From: Chitinophaga alhagiae
GTDB taxonomy: Bacteria > Bacteroidota > Bacteroidia > Chitinophagales > Chitinophagaceae
Assembly: GCF_003568665.1 (NCBI RefSeq)
Contig: NZ_QXMH01000002.1
Span: 124,001-188,000 of the forward strand
DNA: 64,000 nucleotides
Reading direction: 5' to 3'
The position numbers and the translations under genes were made by a program. The notes below the pieces were generated by a model, which was not told the DNA's origin, ran no database searches, and saw nothing but the letters and a program-made list of their open reading frames with translations. Within the stretch, counting starts at the first letter, position 1; each line of letters starts with the position of its first letter. Below are positions 1-7,730 of this stretch, piece after piece.

Positions 1-36
1 TTCATTATTTTCACGCCTTATACCAACAATCTGAGT

Positions 37-1914
37 ATGAGGAAACTTTTCTTTCCGGTGATGGTACTGGCGCTGACAACAACCACAGCCCTGGGCCAGA
101 CAGACCGCTGGCAACAACATGTGCAATACAAGATGGACGTTCAGCTGAACGCACAGACCAACCGCCTCACCGGCAAACAACAGTTACAATACACCAACAA
201 CTCGCCAGACACCCTGTTCCGCGTGTTCTATCACCTGTACTGGAACGCGTTCCAGCCCGGCAGCATGATGGACGTGCGCAGCCAGGAGCTGGGGAAGATC
301 ATAGTGGGAAAAGATGCCAAAGGGCATAACCGGCACGACTGGGATGCGCGCGTAACCGACCGCATTTCCAAACTGCAGCCCAACGAGATCGGGTACCAGA
401 AAATACTTTCCCTGAAGAGAGATGGCCGCCAGCAGGCGTACCGCACGGAAGAGACCATACTGGTAGTGGAGTTGGACCAGCCCATCCTTCCCAGAAGCAA
501 AGCCGTATTTGACATGGAGTTTGAAGCGCAGGTGCCCGTGCAGATCCGCCGCAGCGGCCGGCATAACAAGGAAGGCATTGACTTTTCCATGGCGCAGTGG
601 TACCCCAAAATGTGCGAGTACGATTATGAAGGCTGGCACCCCACGCCCTATATTGCCCGCGAGTTTTATGGGGTTTGGGGAGATTTTGACGTAAAGATCA
701 CGCTTGACAAACAATACGTGGTGGCCGGTACCGGTTACCTGCAAAATCCCAACCAGGTAGGGCACGGGTACGAGGCAAAAGGTGCAAAGGTGACCCGCCC
801 CGCGGGCAAAACGCTTACCTGGCACTTTGTAGCGCCCAACGTGCATGATTTTGTATGGGCCGCAGATCCGGAGTACAAACACATCACCAAACAGGTAGAT
901 GATTTTACCGCGCATTTCTTCTACCGTGAAAATGATACCACCAAACATACCTGGCCGCAACTGGCGGAAATGATACCCGCGGCATACGCCTATATCAAGC
1001 AGCACTACGGCCCTTACCCGTACAAGCAGTATTCTTTCATTCAGGGCGGGGACGGCGGAATGGAGTACCCCATGGCCACGCTCATTATGGGCAACGGCAA
1101 AATGGACGGCCTCTACGGCGTGGCCATTCACGAATGGATGCACAGCTGGTACCAGGGCATGCTGGGTACCAATGAAAGCCTGTACCCCTGGATGGACGAG
1201 GGGTTCACCACTTTTGCGGAAGACAATACCATTGGCAATACCGTAGATTCACTGAAAGGGAGATGGCATCAGGCCGGTAATTACCGTTCCTACTTTGCCC
1301 TTGTCAGAAGCGGTTTTGAAGAACCCATGAGCACCCATTCAGATCACTTTAATACCAACTACGGCTACAGCATCAACGCCTATTCCAAGGGCGCCGTGTT
1401 CCTGGAGCAGCTGGGTTACGTAATAGGCGCCGCCAACCGCGATGCAGGGCTGCTGCGGTATTACCGTGACTGGCGCTTTAAACATCCCAACCCGAAAGAT
1501 TTTATCCGTTCCATGGAGAAAGAAAGCGGCCTGCAACTGGACTGGTACCTGCAATACATGCTCAATTCCACCAAACACATAGATTATGCGCTGGACAGTA
1601 TTTATGACGCTGGCGGAAAGACCGTGGTGCGCCTGCGGCGGGTGGGGCAGTTCCCCATGCCCATAGACCTGGCGGTGGAGCTGGCAGACGGTCGCCGGGA
1701 AATGCACAACATCCCGCTCACGCTGATGTTTGGCAGCAAGCCTAACGAGAACGCGGACCAGAAATACGTTGTGCATGACGGCTGGCGGTGGACGCACCCC
1801 ACCTACACCTTTACGCTGGATGTGCCCATTGGCCAGCTGAAAAGTATTGAAATAGACCCGAGCATGCGGCTGGCGGATGTAGACCGCTCCAATAACAAGG
1901 CCGTTTCGCGGTAA
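37..1914 (+). CDS. M1 family zinc metallopeptidase, exported
   Basis: Predicted zinc aminopeptidase (gluzincin M1 family) acting outside the cytoplasm on peptides. A signal peptide covers about residues 1-20 and ends LGQ. GGMEY at 340-344 stands where the family has GxMEN, which binds the substrate N-terminus. HEWMH at 365-369 plus Glu388 gives the HExxH-X18-E zinc site. At 625 residues it is typical of Bacteroidetes exported M1 enzymes. No T9SS sorting domain is visible at the C-terminus, so it is probably periplasmic. The first ATG gives a proper signal peptide, so the start looks right; only 36 bases of upstream DNA are present, too few to judge a promoter. It is convergent with the patatin gene across a hairpin. 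Family is certain; natural substrate is unknown. Confidence 0.93.
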   Translation: MRKLFFPVMVLALTTTTALGQTDRWQQHVQYKMDVQLNAQTNRLTGKQQLQYTNNSPDTLFRVFYHLYWNAFQPGSMMDVRSQELGKIIVGKDAKGHNRHDWDARVTDRISKLQPNEIGYQKILSLKRDGRQQAYRTEETILVVELDQPILPRSKAVFDMEFEAQVPVQIRRSGRHNKEGIDFSMAQWYPKMCEYDYEGWHPTPYIAREFYGVWGDFDVKITLDKQYVVAGTGYLQNPNQVGHGYEAKGAKVTRPAGKTLTWHFVAPNVHDFVWAADPEYKHITKQVDDFTAHFFYRENDTTKHTWPQLAEMIPAAYAYIKQHYGPYPYKQYSFIQGGDGGMEYPMATLIMGNGKMDGLYGVAIHEWMHSWYQGMLGTNESLYPWMDEGFTTFAEDNTIGNTVDSLKGRWHQAGNYRSYFALVRSGFEEPMSTHSDHFNTNYGYSINAYSKGAVFLEQLGYVIGAANRDAGLLRYYRDWRFKHPNPKDFIRSMEKESGLQLDWYLQYMLNSTKHIDYALDSIYDAGGKTVVRLRRVGQFPMPIDLAVELADGRREMHNIPLTLMFGSKPNENADQKYVVHDGWRWTHPTYTFTLDVPIGQLKSIEIDPSMRLADVDRSNNKAVSR

Positions 1915-1933
1915 CACCGGGAAAACGATATGC

Positions 1934-1970
1934 GGGGCTGACCAGAAAGTAATGGTCAGCCCCAATTTAT
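1934..1970. terminator. Hairpin terminator between convergent genes
   Basis: An 11-bp perfect stem (1934-1944 with 1953-1963, arm GGGGCTGACCA) closes an 8-base loop and is followed by an AT-rich tract. It lies 20 bp after the M1 peptidase stop and could also stop minus-strand transcription from the patatin gene. The T-tract is weak (AATTTATT). Confidence 0.7.
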
Positions 1971-2048
1971 TCGGGTACCTGACGGAGACCTGCCATCGTT
2001 CAAGCAATTCTAAAACACTTCATTTTACTTTTTTGATCAGTCCCTTAT

Positions 2049-3059
2049 TTAACCCTCCAGCGCCTCAAAATATTTCCGCGCTGTTTCCTCCCCGTAGGCC
2101 ACCATTTTTTTCATTTCAACAGGGTCGAACACCAGGCCGCCGGGGCCGCCGTTGAGCGGCTTTTCTGGCCTGATGATGTGCAGCTTCAGGTCTTTTTTGC
2201 CCATGAACGGGTTGCTGAGGGGAATGTCAAAAAAAGATTCAATGTCTTTGGGCTTGAGCCCGGCCTCTTTCATTTTTGCTTTTACGGCTTTGAGGTAGTT
2301 CAGGCTGCGGTTGATGAACTTCGGCATTTTGAGGTCGTTCACGGCTACGTCCATCGTGAACCAGTCCATGGTTTGCTGCAAGATCTCAAAGGGGCTTTTG
2401 AACACGCGGTTATCTGCTTCCGGGGTTTCGGGAGAAAGCAGGATGGCATACACTTCCGTGGCGCCGGTATCAATGGCGAGGTCTACAGGCGCGTATTCCC
2501 GCACGCCGCCGTCTACGTACTGCCAGGGTTCGGACTCTATTACCTGGTAAGGCGGCATGAACACCGGCTGGCAGGAAGACGCGAACATGGCCCGGCGGAA
2601 GGTGCTGCTGTTCTGCACCTGTATCACGTCATAGTCTGGCGAGGTCATGGGCTGGTCACTGTTGGTGAAATAAACAATGCGCCCCGTTTGCAGGCAAACG
2701 GTGGTGAGGTAGATGGCTTTTTTGCTGCGCAGCAGCGCCTCGTACATGGCATCCGTGTAAGTGTTTTTGACGAGTATGCTGAGGGGCTGCGCGTCAAAAA
2801 GAGAATAGGTGTCTTTTCCCGCAAAGCGGTTTACCACGTTGCCTGTGGTAATGATATCGCTGGTTTTGTGCGTGGTGTACAGTTTCTCCAGCAGGTTGAT
2901 CTCTCCAAGGGCGGCCAGCGGCACAATGAGGGAGCCGGTGCTGGTGCCGCAAAGCGTATCGAATTTTATTTTGGGCGTGGCGGCCATGTACTTGAGGACG
3001 CCTACGGCAAAGGCCCCTTTGGAGCCGCCGCCGCTGATGACCAGGGCTGTTGTGGGCAT
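2049..3059 (-). CDS. Patatin-like phospholipase family protein
   Basis: Predicted serine lipid acyl hydrolase of the patatin/RssA group. From the chosen ATG the protein is 336 residues. It has the oxyanion-hole motif GGGSKG at 10-15, the nucleophile elbow GTSTG with Ser40, and the DGG motif with catalytic Asp183, so the Ser-Asp dyad is complete. The reading frame extends 23 codons upstream, but homologues start at MPTTALVISGG; the upstream codons overlap the next gene's end. There is no signal peptide, which suggests a cytoplasmic or inner-membrane-associated enzyme, unlike PlpD-type secreted patatins. The substrate cannot be told from sequence. Confidence 0.9.
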   Translation of the reverse strand: MPTTALVISGGGSKGAFAVGVLKYMAATPKIKFDTLCGTSTGSLIVPLAALGEINLLEKLYTTHKTSDIITTGNVVNRFAGKDTYSLFDAQPLSILVKNTYTDAMYEALLRSKKAIYLTTVCLQTGRIVYFTNSDQPMTSPDYDVIQVQNSSTFRRAMFASSCQPVFMPPYQVIESEPWQYVDGGVREYAPVDLAIDTGATEVYAILLSPETPEADNRVFKSPFEILQQTMDWFTMDVAVNDLKMPKFINRSLNYLKAVKAKMKEAGLKPKDIESFFDIPLSNPFMGKKDLKLHIIRPEKPLNGGPGGLVFDPVEMKKMVAYGEETARKYFEALEG

Positions 3060-3078
3060 GGTGATGCGTTTTAAAGAT

Positions 3079-3600
3079 TTATAAAGAAGGCGGCGGCGCC
3101 ACTTTTTTCCGGAACAGGTGAATGCCAAGGCTCCCCTGGAGCCACCAGCTGTTCAGCGCATAGTCCCGATGCACTTTTACCGCAACCGTGGCCATGGTGC
3201 CTATTTCCGCGGCCATGCCGCCGCCGGCCAGCCGCTGGTCTTTGGTGCCCAGCAGGTACTCGCCAACCAGCTGCAGGTTGAATACGGAGCTTTCCAGCAC
3301 TTTAGGCCCGCCCCACACCAGCAGGGAAACCCTGCCGCCGCCAATGCCGTAAATGCGTTTGGCAGTGAATGCCCCGCCGGCCGTAAGGCCCGCCCGCAGC
3401 CTGCCCGGCACTACCGTTACCTGCGGGGAAAAGGCCAGCGTGGCCAGGTAAAGGTCAGGCGAGGAATTGAAGGCTGTTGCGGCGCCCTGCCCAAGTTCCA
3501 GCGGAAATATCCAGCCCTTCGCAAACTCGCTCTGGGCAAGGGCGCAGACAGGTGCATACAGCAACAGCACAACGCAAATGAATTGTTGTGTACGTTTCAT
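3079..3600 (-). CDS. Small exported protein, possibly a beta-barrel
   Basis: A 173-residue protein of unknown function. A signal peptide (about residues 1-22, MKRTQQF...CALAQ) is followed by alternating hydrophobic/polar, glycine-rich strands (LRAGLTAGG, GIGGGRVSLLVWGG, AEIGTMATVAVKV, LQGSLGIHLF). This pattern fits a small outer-membrane barrel of eight or so strands. The ATG at 3600 is preferred because it gives the signal peptide; the longer frame to 3720 adds 40 residues with no such feature. It lies 19 bp upstream of the patatin gene on the same strand and may be co-transcribed with it. I do not recognise a named family. Confidence 0.7.
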   Translation of the reverse strand: MKRTQQFICVVLLLYAPVCALAQSEFAKGWIFPLELGQGAATAFNSSPDLYLATLAFSPQVTVVPGRLRAGLTAGGAFTAKRIYGIGGGRVSLLVWGGPKVLESSVFNLQLVGEYLLGTKDQRLAGGGMAAEIGTMATVAVKVHRDYALNSWWLQGSLGIHLFRKKVAPPPSL

Positions 3601-3702
3601 AAAACAAATTGTTAGGGGGCAGTGAGTGGCCAGATCGTTGTTTTGGGGTTGGCGCAGGCTGCCCTTGGGGTTAAGTAGTACAGAAAGGTACGAATTTAAT
3701 GG

Positions 3703-3736
3703 CAAAAAAATAGCGGCCACCGGAGGCGCCCGCTAT
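3703..3736 (-). terminator. Rho-independent terminator after the DinB gene
   Basis: Read on the minus strand, a 7-bp stem (arms 3730-3736 and 3710-3716, ATAGCGG/CCGCTAT) is followed by a run of seven T (3704-3710). It starts 28 bp after the DinB-family stop codon. Confidence 0.8.
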
Positions 3737-3763
3737 ACAACAGTATGCTGAGTATATAGAATG

Positions 3764-4324
3764 CTAAAATATGGCCCGTTCCAGCTGGCTGGCCCACGTT
3801 TCGCCATGCTGCTCCCGCTGCTGCAGGGTATCCAGGTGGTGATGGTTGTGATAGGCCGTAAAATACAGCACTTCCCGCATGGTGAGCTTGCCCAGCAGGG
3901 GGTGGGGCACCTGGTACCGGTCCAGGTCCTCTTCCGTCCACTTGTCAAGCAAGGTGACCATCCTGTCTTTTTGCTGCGCAAACTGCTGCACCAGCGGCGC
4001 CCGTTGTGCCGCTTCCGTTACCGGCGGAATGTAAGGCCGGGTGGCTACGCCGCCCTGCGTAAGCACGCTGCGGTAAGTGTCCCGTATCTGCTCGTAGCTG
4101 CGGGACCTAGCCATGGGGCGGCCAAAGAAACGCAGCAGCAGCTTGGGCAGGCCCAGCGCGGTATTAACAGGCCTGGCGCTGCGTATCAGGTGGTCCATTT
4201 GCTGGCCGGCAGACCATTTCCCCTCGGGAGAAACCACAAACCGGTGATCAGATAAGGTGCCTGTAAAAGTGGAGAACGCTGAAAAGCTGTTGTCCAGTAA
4301 AGTGATGAGGGCTTGCTTGTTCAT
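3764..4324 (-). CDS. DinB family protein
   Basis: A four-helix-bundle protein of the DinB/YfiT metal-binding superfamily, about 186 residues. The typical pattern is visible: an N-terminal helix after MNKQALITLLDN, GKWSAGQQMDHLI in the first third (the W-S-x-x-x-x-x-x-H motif with one metal-binding His), and a C-terminal YHNHHHLDT segment with the other histidines. Members are often thiol-dependent transferases or of unknown role; the substrate here is unknown. An in-frame ATG ten codons upstream (4354) is an alternative start. The gene follows the small HMA-like gene closely on the same strand, and a terminator lies downstream, so the two probably share a transcript. Confidence 0.85.
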   Translation of the reverse strand: MNKQALITLLDNSFSAFSTFTGTLSDHRFVVSPEGKWSAGQQMDHLIRSARPVNTALGLPKLLLRFFGRPMARSRSYEQIRDTYRSVLTQGGVATRPYIPPVTEAAQRAPLVQQFAQQKDRMVTLLDKWTEEDLDRYQVPHPLLGKLTMREVLYFTAYHNHHHLDTLQQREQHGETWASQLERAIF

Positions 4325-4357
4325 ATGGTGATGGTTATCCTCGTTAACGGTCATTCA

Positions 4358-4594
4358 TCATTCTAGCACTTCGCAGAGGAAGCCCTGCTCTTGTACAAAA
4401 CTGATAATGGAGCGCTCGTCTACTTTCAGGTCTACGATCCGTAGTACTTTGTCGCAATCTTCAATATCAACATGGCAGGACGCCACATCAAAATTATTAC
4501 AAATTGCGTCAACAATGAAGGTACGCTCATGGTAAGTGCCTATGTTGGTCCTGAAGATACCGATCATGGCAATGGTGTTTGAGGAGGGTTGCAT
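4358..4594 (-). CDS. Small HMA/ferredoxin-fold-like protein
   Basis: A 78-residue protein. From the internal Met10 (ATG at 4567) the sequence MIGIFRTNIGTYHE... through DIEDCDKVLRIVD to the FLCEVLE end has the beta-alpha-beta-beta-alpha-beta rhythm of small heavy-metal-associated-domain relatives common in Bacteroidetes. The CxxC metal motif of true HMA domains is absent; cysteines are at CNNF, ASCH, EDCD and FLCE. A role in metal binding is therefore only a guess. The start at 4567 fits related proteins better than 4594. It is probably co-transcribed with the DinB gene 30 bp downstream. Confidence 0.7.
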   Translation of the reverse strand: MQPSSNTIAMIGIFRTNIGTYHERTFIVDAICNNFDVASCHVDIEDCDKVLRIVDLKVDERSIISFVQEQGFLCEVLE

Positions 4595-4614
4595 AAAGTC
4601 AGGTTAAAAAGTGG

Positions 4615-5028
4615 TTATTCCTGGGTTTCTTCCGGTTTGCCCGTAAAGGGTTGCGTACGGCTGTTACTGTCCTGGTCTTTTTCCGACGCCATCCAGCTTC
4701 CCCAGCGGGGGCCCATGCACCGGTTGAGCTGTTCTTTCATTCTTTCCCTTTCTTCGGGGCTCATATGTTCGAGCTTGGCTTTCATTTTTTCTTTCCATTT
4801 CCGGCGTTTGGAGGCCCAGCCGCCTTCGTGATGCTTGTGGGGGAAGCCCAGCAGCAGCTTGCTGAGCAGCAGCAGGCCAAGCGCTTGCCAGAAAGTGATA
4901 ACGGGGCCTGCAAACAGCGTGGGCACCAGCCAGTTCCACAGGTACATCACGGCAAAGCCGAAGAGCGCCACACAGGCCACGCCCAGCACTATAAAGCCTA
5001 ATATTTTGCCTACTTTTTTCATGATCAT
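4615..5028 (-). CDS. Small membrane protein co-transcribed with an ECF sigma factor
   Basis: A 137-residue protein with two predicted membrane segments (about 5-30 and 38-62) and a long basic/acidic helical tail (about 65-115, including MSPEERERMKEQLNRCMG), ending in a polar stretch. The tail recalls LTxxQ/Spy-type helices but I cannot assign a family. It begins 6 bp after the sigma factor stop, so the two are almost certainly one operon. A second ATG two codons in (5022) is an alternative start. Position suggests a partner or target of the sigma factor, yet it lacks a recognisable anti-sigma ASD or zinc motif. Function unknown. Confidence 0.8.
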   Translation of the reverse strand: MIMKKVGKILGFIVLGVACVALFGFAVMYLWNWLVPTLFAGPVITFWQALGLLLLSKLLLGFPHKHHEGGWASKRRKWKEKMKAKLEHMSPEERERMKEQLNRCMGPRWGSWMASEKDQDSNSRTQPFTGKPEETQE

Positions 5029-5034
5029 ACTTCT

Positions 5035-5625
5035 TTAATCGTTCAGTAAATCTTTGTAGATACCTGCCAGGCTTTCGCGCAGCGCCAGTACGGCGTACCG
5101 CTTGCGGGAAAGCAGCGTATTGACCGGCACGCCGGTGGTGGCAGACAGTTCCTTGAAGGAGCGGCCTTCCACCTCGTGCTGCAAAAAAACGAACCGCTGT
5201 TCTTCCGGCAGTTCCTCCACTGCTTCCATAATGGCCTCCAGCAAGATCTTCCTCACCATCGGCTCATCGGTTTGCGCAGCGGTATCCGGCAGTATATCTG
5301 ATAAATAAAGTGGCCCGTCCCCTTCGGCGGAAGCCAGGGCGGTGTCTGAAAACCTGTCTTCCTTCTTTTTTCTGAACCAGTCTGTAATACGGTTGCGCGC
5401 TACGGCAAACAGCCAGCCCGTGAGGGAATCGATGTCCGAGCCCAGGCGGAGGTATTGGGTGAACTGAACGAACACGTCCTGCAGAATGTCTTCCGCGTCC
5501 GCCACATTGTCTACCCGTTTACGGATAAAGTTCAGTAGCCGTGTGCGTTCTTTTTCTACGGTGCGTTGTATGCGCTCGTTTTGTTCCGCTGCCATGGGTT
5601 TTTTTATGGAAAGCCACTCGTTCAT
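5035..5625 (-). CDS. ECF (sigma-70 family) RNA polymerase sigma factor
   Basis: Alternative sigma factor of 196 residues that would direct RNA polymerase to its own promoter set. Region 2 is seen around DAEDILQDVFVQF and SLTGWLFAVARNRITDWFRKK. Region 4 is seen in LPEEQRFVFLQHEVEG-RSFKELSATTGV-PVNTLLSRKRYA, the helix-turn-helix that reads the -35 element. The open frame runs 67 codons further upstream, but that stretch has no homology to the family; ATG at 5625 (or 5595) fits the usual length. The next gene downstream encodes a two-TM protein. No classical anti-sigma gene is visible nearby. Confidence 0.92.
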   Translation of the reverse strand: MNEWLSIKKPMAAEQNERIQRTVEKERTRLLNFIRKRVDNVADAEDILQDVFVQFTQYLRLGSDIDSLTGWLFAVARNRITDWFRKKKEDRFSDTALASAEGDGPLYLSDILPDTAAQTDEPMVRKILLEAIMEAVEELPEEQRFVFLQHEVEGRSFKELSATTGVPVNTLLSRKRYAVLALRESLAGIYKDLLND

Positions 5626-5851
5626 CTTACATAGGTAGACGAACAAGGCCGGGGCATATTTTGTAAAGGTGATCTTTTTTTTACAGCCGGGCTCTGTATG
5701 GATATTGTGAATTGATAACCAGTAATTTAACGAAACAGGCAGGGTTTTGTTACAGGGCGCCGGATGTTTATGTGCCGCCGGGAGCAATATCGCTTGCCGG
5801 AACGGGGGGCTGTGCCAATGGGCCACTAGGGAAGGTCCGTTGTTCCTTTGT

Positions 5852-6472
5852 TCACTTCACCGCCACCACGTACTTTTCGAGGAAAAACGCTTCGGGGAAC
5901 AATTTGTGAATATTCACCAGTTGGGGCCTGCAGGCGCTTTCGGAAATTTCCTGCGCCAGGTCGCCCCCTTTCAGGCAGATCAGCCCGGAAGGCCGGTCTG
6001 CCGGCGGGTTCTTTTTGAGGAGGGGTTTGCTCCAGCCCCAGAGGTCTTTCAGGGGTGCCACCGCGCGGGATACCACCAGGTCGAACTTCCGGTTTTTGAT
6101 GTCTTCCACGCGGGCGTGCGCCGTGGTAACGTTGGAGAGGTTCAGCCCTTCGGCCACGGCCTCCACCACCTTTATTTTTTTGCCGATGGAATCTACCAGG
6201 TGAAAATGCGCTTCAGGGAAAAAGATAGCCAGGGGAATACCGGGAAAACCGCCGCCCGTGCCCAGGTCCAGCACCTGCAGGCCGGGAGTGAGGTCTGCCA
6301 CCGCGGCAATGGCCAGGGAATGCAGCACGTGTTTTTCATACAATGCGTCAATATCTTTCCGGGATATCACGTTGATCTTATCGTTCCATTCCCGGTAAAG
6401 CGGCGCCAGCGAACGGAACTGGTCCAGCTGGCGGGGGGTGAAATCAGCAAAATATTTTAAAACGATCTCCAT
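5852..6472 (-). CDS. rsmG: 16S rRNA (guanine527-N7)-methyltransferase RsmG
   Basis: SAM-dependent enzyme that methylates N7 of G527 in 16S rRNA. The 206-residue length is normal. The RsmG signatures are present: NVISRKDIDALYEKHVLHSL near residue 40-60, the SAM loop VLDLGTGGGFPGIPLA, and VVSRAVAPLKDL. The start at 6472 lies two bases after the stop of the upstream glycosyltransferase gene, pointing to co-transcription; an ATG four codons earlier (6484) would overlap that gene. About 225 bp without a gene separate its stop from the sigma factor's start, with nothing clear in it. Confidence 0.96.
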   Translation of the reverse strand: MEIVLKYFADFTPRQLDQFRSLAPLYREWNDKINVISRKDIDALYEKHVLHSLAIAAVADLTPGLQVLDLGTGGGFPGIPLAIFFPEAHFHLVDSIGKKIKVVEAVAEGLNLSNVTTAHARVEDIKNRKFDLVVSRAVAPLKDLWGWSKPLLKKNPPADRPSGLICLKGGDLAQEISESACRPQLVNIHKLFPEAFFLEKYVVAVK

Positions 6473-6474
6473 GG

Positions 6475-7623
6475 CTATTTCCACTTGCTTCTTCCTTTTT
6501 TGAAGAACAAAGCGGGCGTGAAGATAACATAATAAAGGAACATGAGCATGTCCATCAGCCAGCTGTACCAGAAGAGGTCTTGCTCGTCCAGCTTCCTGAG
6601 GGCCAGGTAAGTGATGATGGATTGCACCAGTATTTTGCCGCCCAGGATGTACAGGGTGATGTACAGCATGGGAGGGTAGAACAGGGCCATTACAAGGGCC
6701 GGGTAAAAAAGGAAGTGGGAAAGGGAAAACAGGCCCAGCAGCACTTTATGGCCAAAGCGGTAGTGTTTGCCGGTAGACATGTGCCTGGTTTTCTGCTTGA
6801 ACCAGTATTTCCACTTCGTTTTAGGCTCCGAGTAGGCAAAGGCGTGTTTGTTGATGATCACGGCCGTGTTGCGCCCGTTGGCCGCGCGGTTGATGAACAG
6901 GTCGTCATCCCCGGAAGCCAGGTGCTGGTGTGCCGTAAACCCTTTATGGCGAAAAAACAGCTCTTTTTTATAGGCCAGGTTGCGGCCTACGCCCATGTAG
7001 GGAATGCCCGAGAGCGCATAGCTGAGGTATTGCAGCGCACTGAACCAGGTCTCGTACCGCACCACCTTGTTGAGAAAGCCCGGCTTTTTGTAGTAGGGGC
7101 CGTAGCCCAGCACTATTTCCTTGCCCTCTTTAAAGCCCTGCGCCATCATAGACAGCCAGTAGGTACTGGCGGGCTTGCAGTCCGCATCCGTCAGCACCAG
7201 CGTGTCATACTTCGCTCCCTTGATACCGATGGAGAGCGGGTATTTTTTTCCCGGAATGAACTGGGCGGACTGTTTGATCTCTATATGGCGGTAATGCGGA
7301 TAGCCGTTCTCTATGGAAGCCAGGTAATATTTGGAATCATCTTCCGAATTGTCATTCACCACTATTACCTCGTAAACAGGCTGCTGGTGTATATGGTACC
7401 GCTGCTGCAGCACGGTAGGCAGGTTTTTGGGCAGGCTCCTTTCTTCGTTCTTGGCGCAGATCACTACAGAAAGCTCTTCCTGCGGGGGAAAGTCCTCATC
7501 AAACCGCCGTTTGTAAAAGGCCACCCTCGAAAAAAAGATCAGGTAATACAGTGCCTGCACGCCGGCCGCGGCGGCAAAACAGTAAAAGACGATAATCCCC
7601 AGATTGTCCGACATAGGGGGCAA
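6475..7623 (-). CDS. Family 2 glycosyltransferase, membrane-anchored
   Basis: A 382-residue processive-type GT2 enzyme. One TM segment sits at about 8-30, followed by the GT-A domain: VVICAKNEERS (nucleotide-binding start), VVNDNSEDDS, the metal-binding TDADCKP in DxD position, ASGDDDLFINR, and a KQKTRH motif in the place of QxxRW. Two to three TM segments follow (about 290-375). The sugar donor and acceptor cannot be inferred. The stop codon is two bases from the rsmG start. ATG codons at 7623 and 7614 are both possible starts. Confidence 0.9.
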   Translation of the reverse strand: MPPMSDNLGIIVFYCFAAAAGVQALYYLIFFSRVAFYKRRFDEDFPPQEELSVVICAKNEERSLPKNLPTVLQQRYHIHQQPVYEVIVVNDNSEDDSKYYLASIENGYPHYRHIEIKQSAQFIPGKKYPLSIGIKGAKYDTLVLTDADCKPASTYWLSMMAQGFKEGKEIVLGYGPYYKKPGFLNKVVRYETWFSALQYLSYALSGIPYMGVGRNLAYKKELFFRHKGFTAHQHLASGDDDLFINRAANGRNTAVIINKHAFAYSEPKTKWKYWFKQKTRHMSTGKHYRFGHKVLLGLFSLSHFLFYPALVMALFYPPMLYITLYILGGKILVQSIITYLALRKLDEQDLFWYSWLMDMLMFLYYVIFTPALFFKKGRSKWK

Positions 7624-7698
7624 AAATATATGTTTTTATTTATCTATGTAAGCATGTGGAAAAAATAATGATCGAACGGGGGGATGGGCAATATTCAA

Positions 7699-7706
7699 TA
7701 CCTTTG
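7699..7706 (+). promoter_or_regulatory. TAnnTTTG promoter -7 box for tgt
   Basis: TACCTTTG matches the Bacteroidetes primary sigma -7 consensus TAnnTTTG. No clear -33 TTG lies at the usual distance. It falls inside the longer open frame and so argues that translation of tgt begins downstream, at TTG 7731. Confidence 0.6.
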
Positions 7707-7730
7707 CGTCCTGAAAAAAACACAGCGGTT

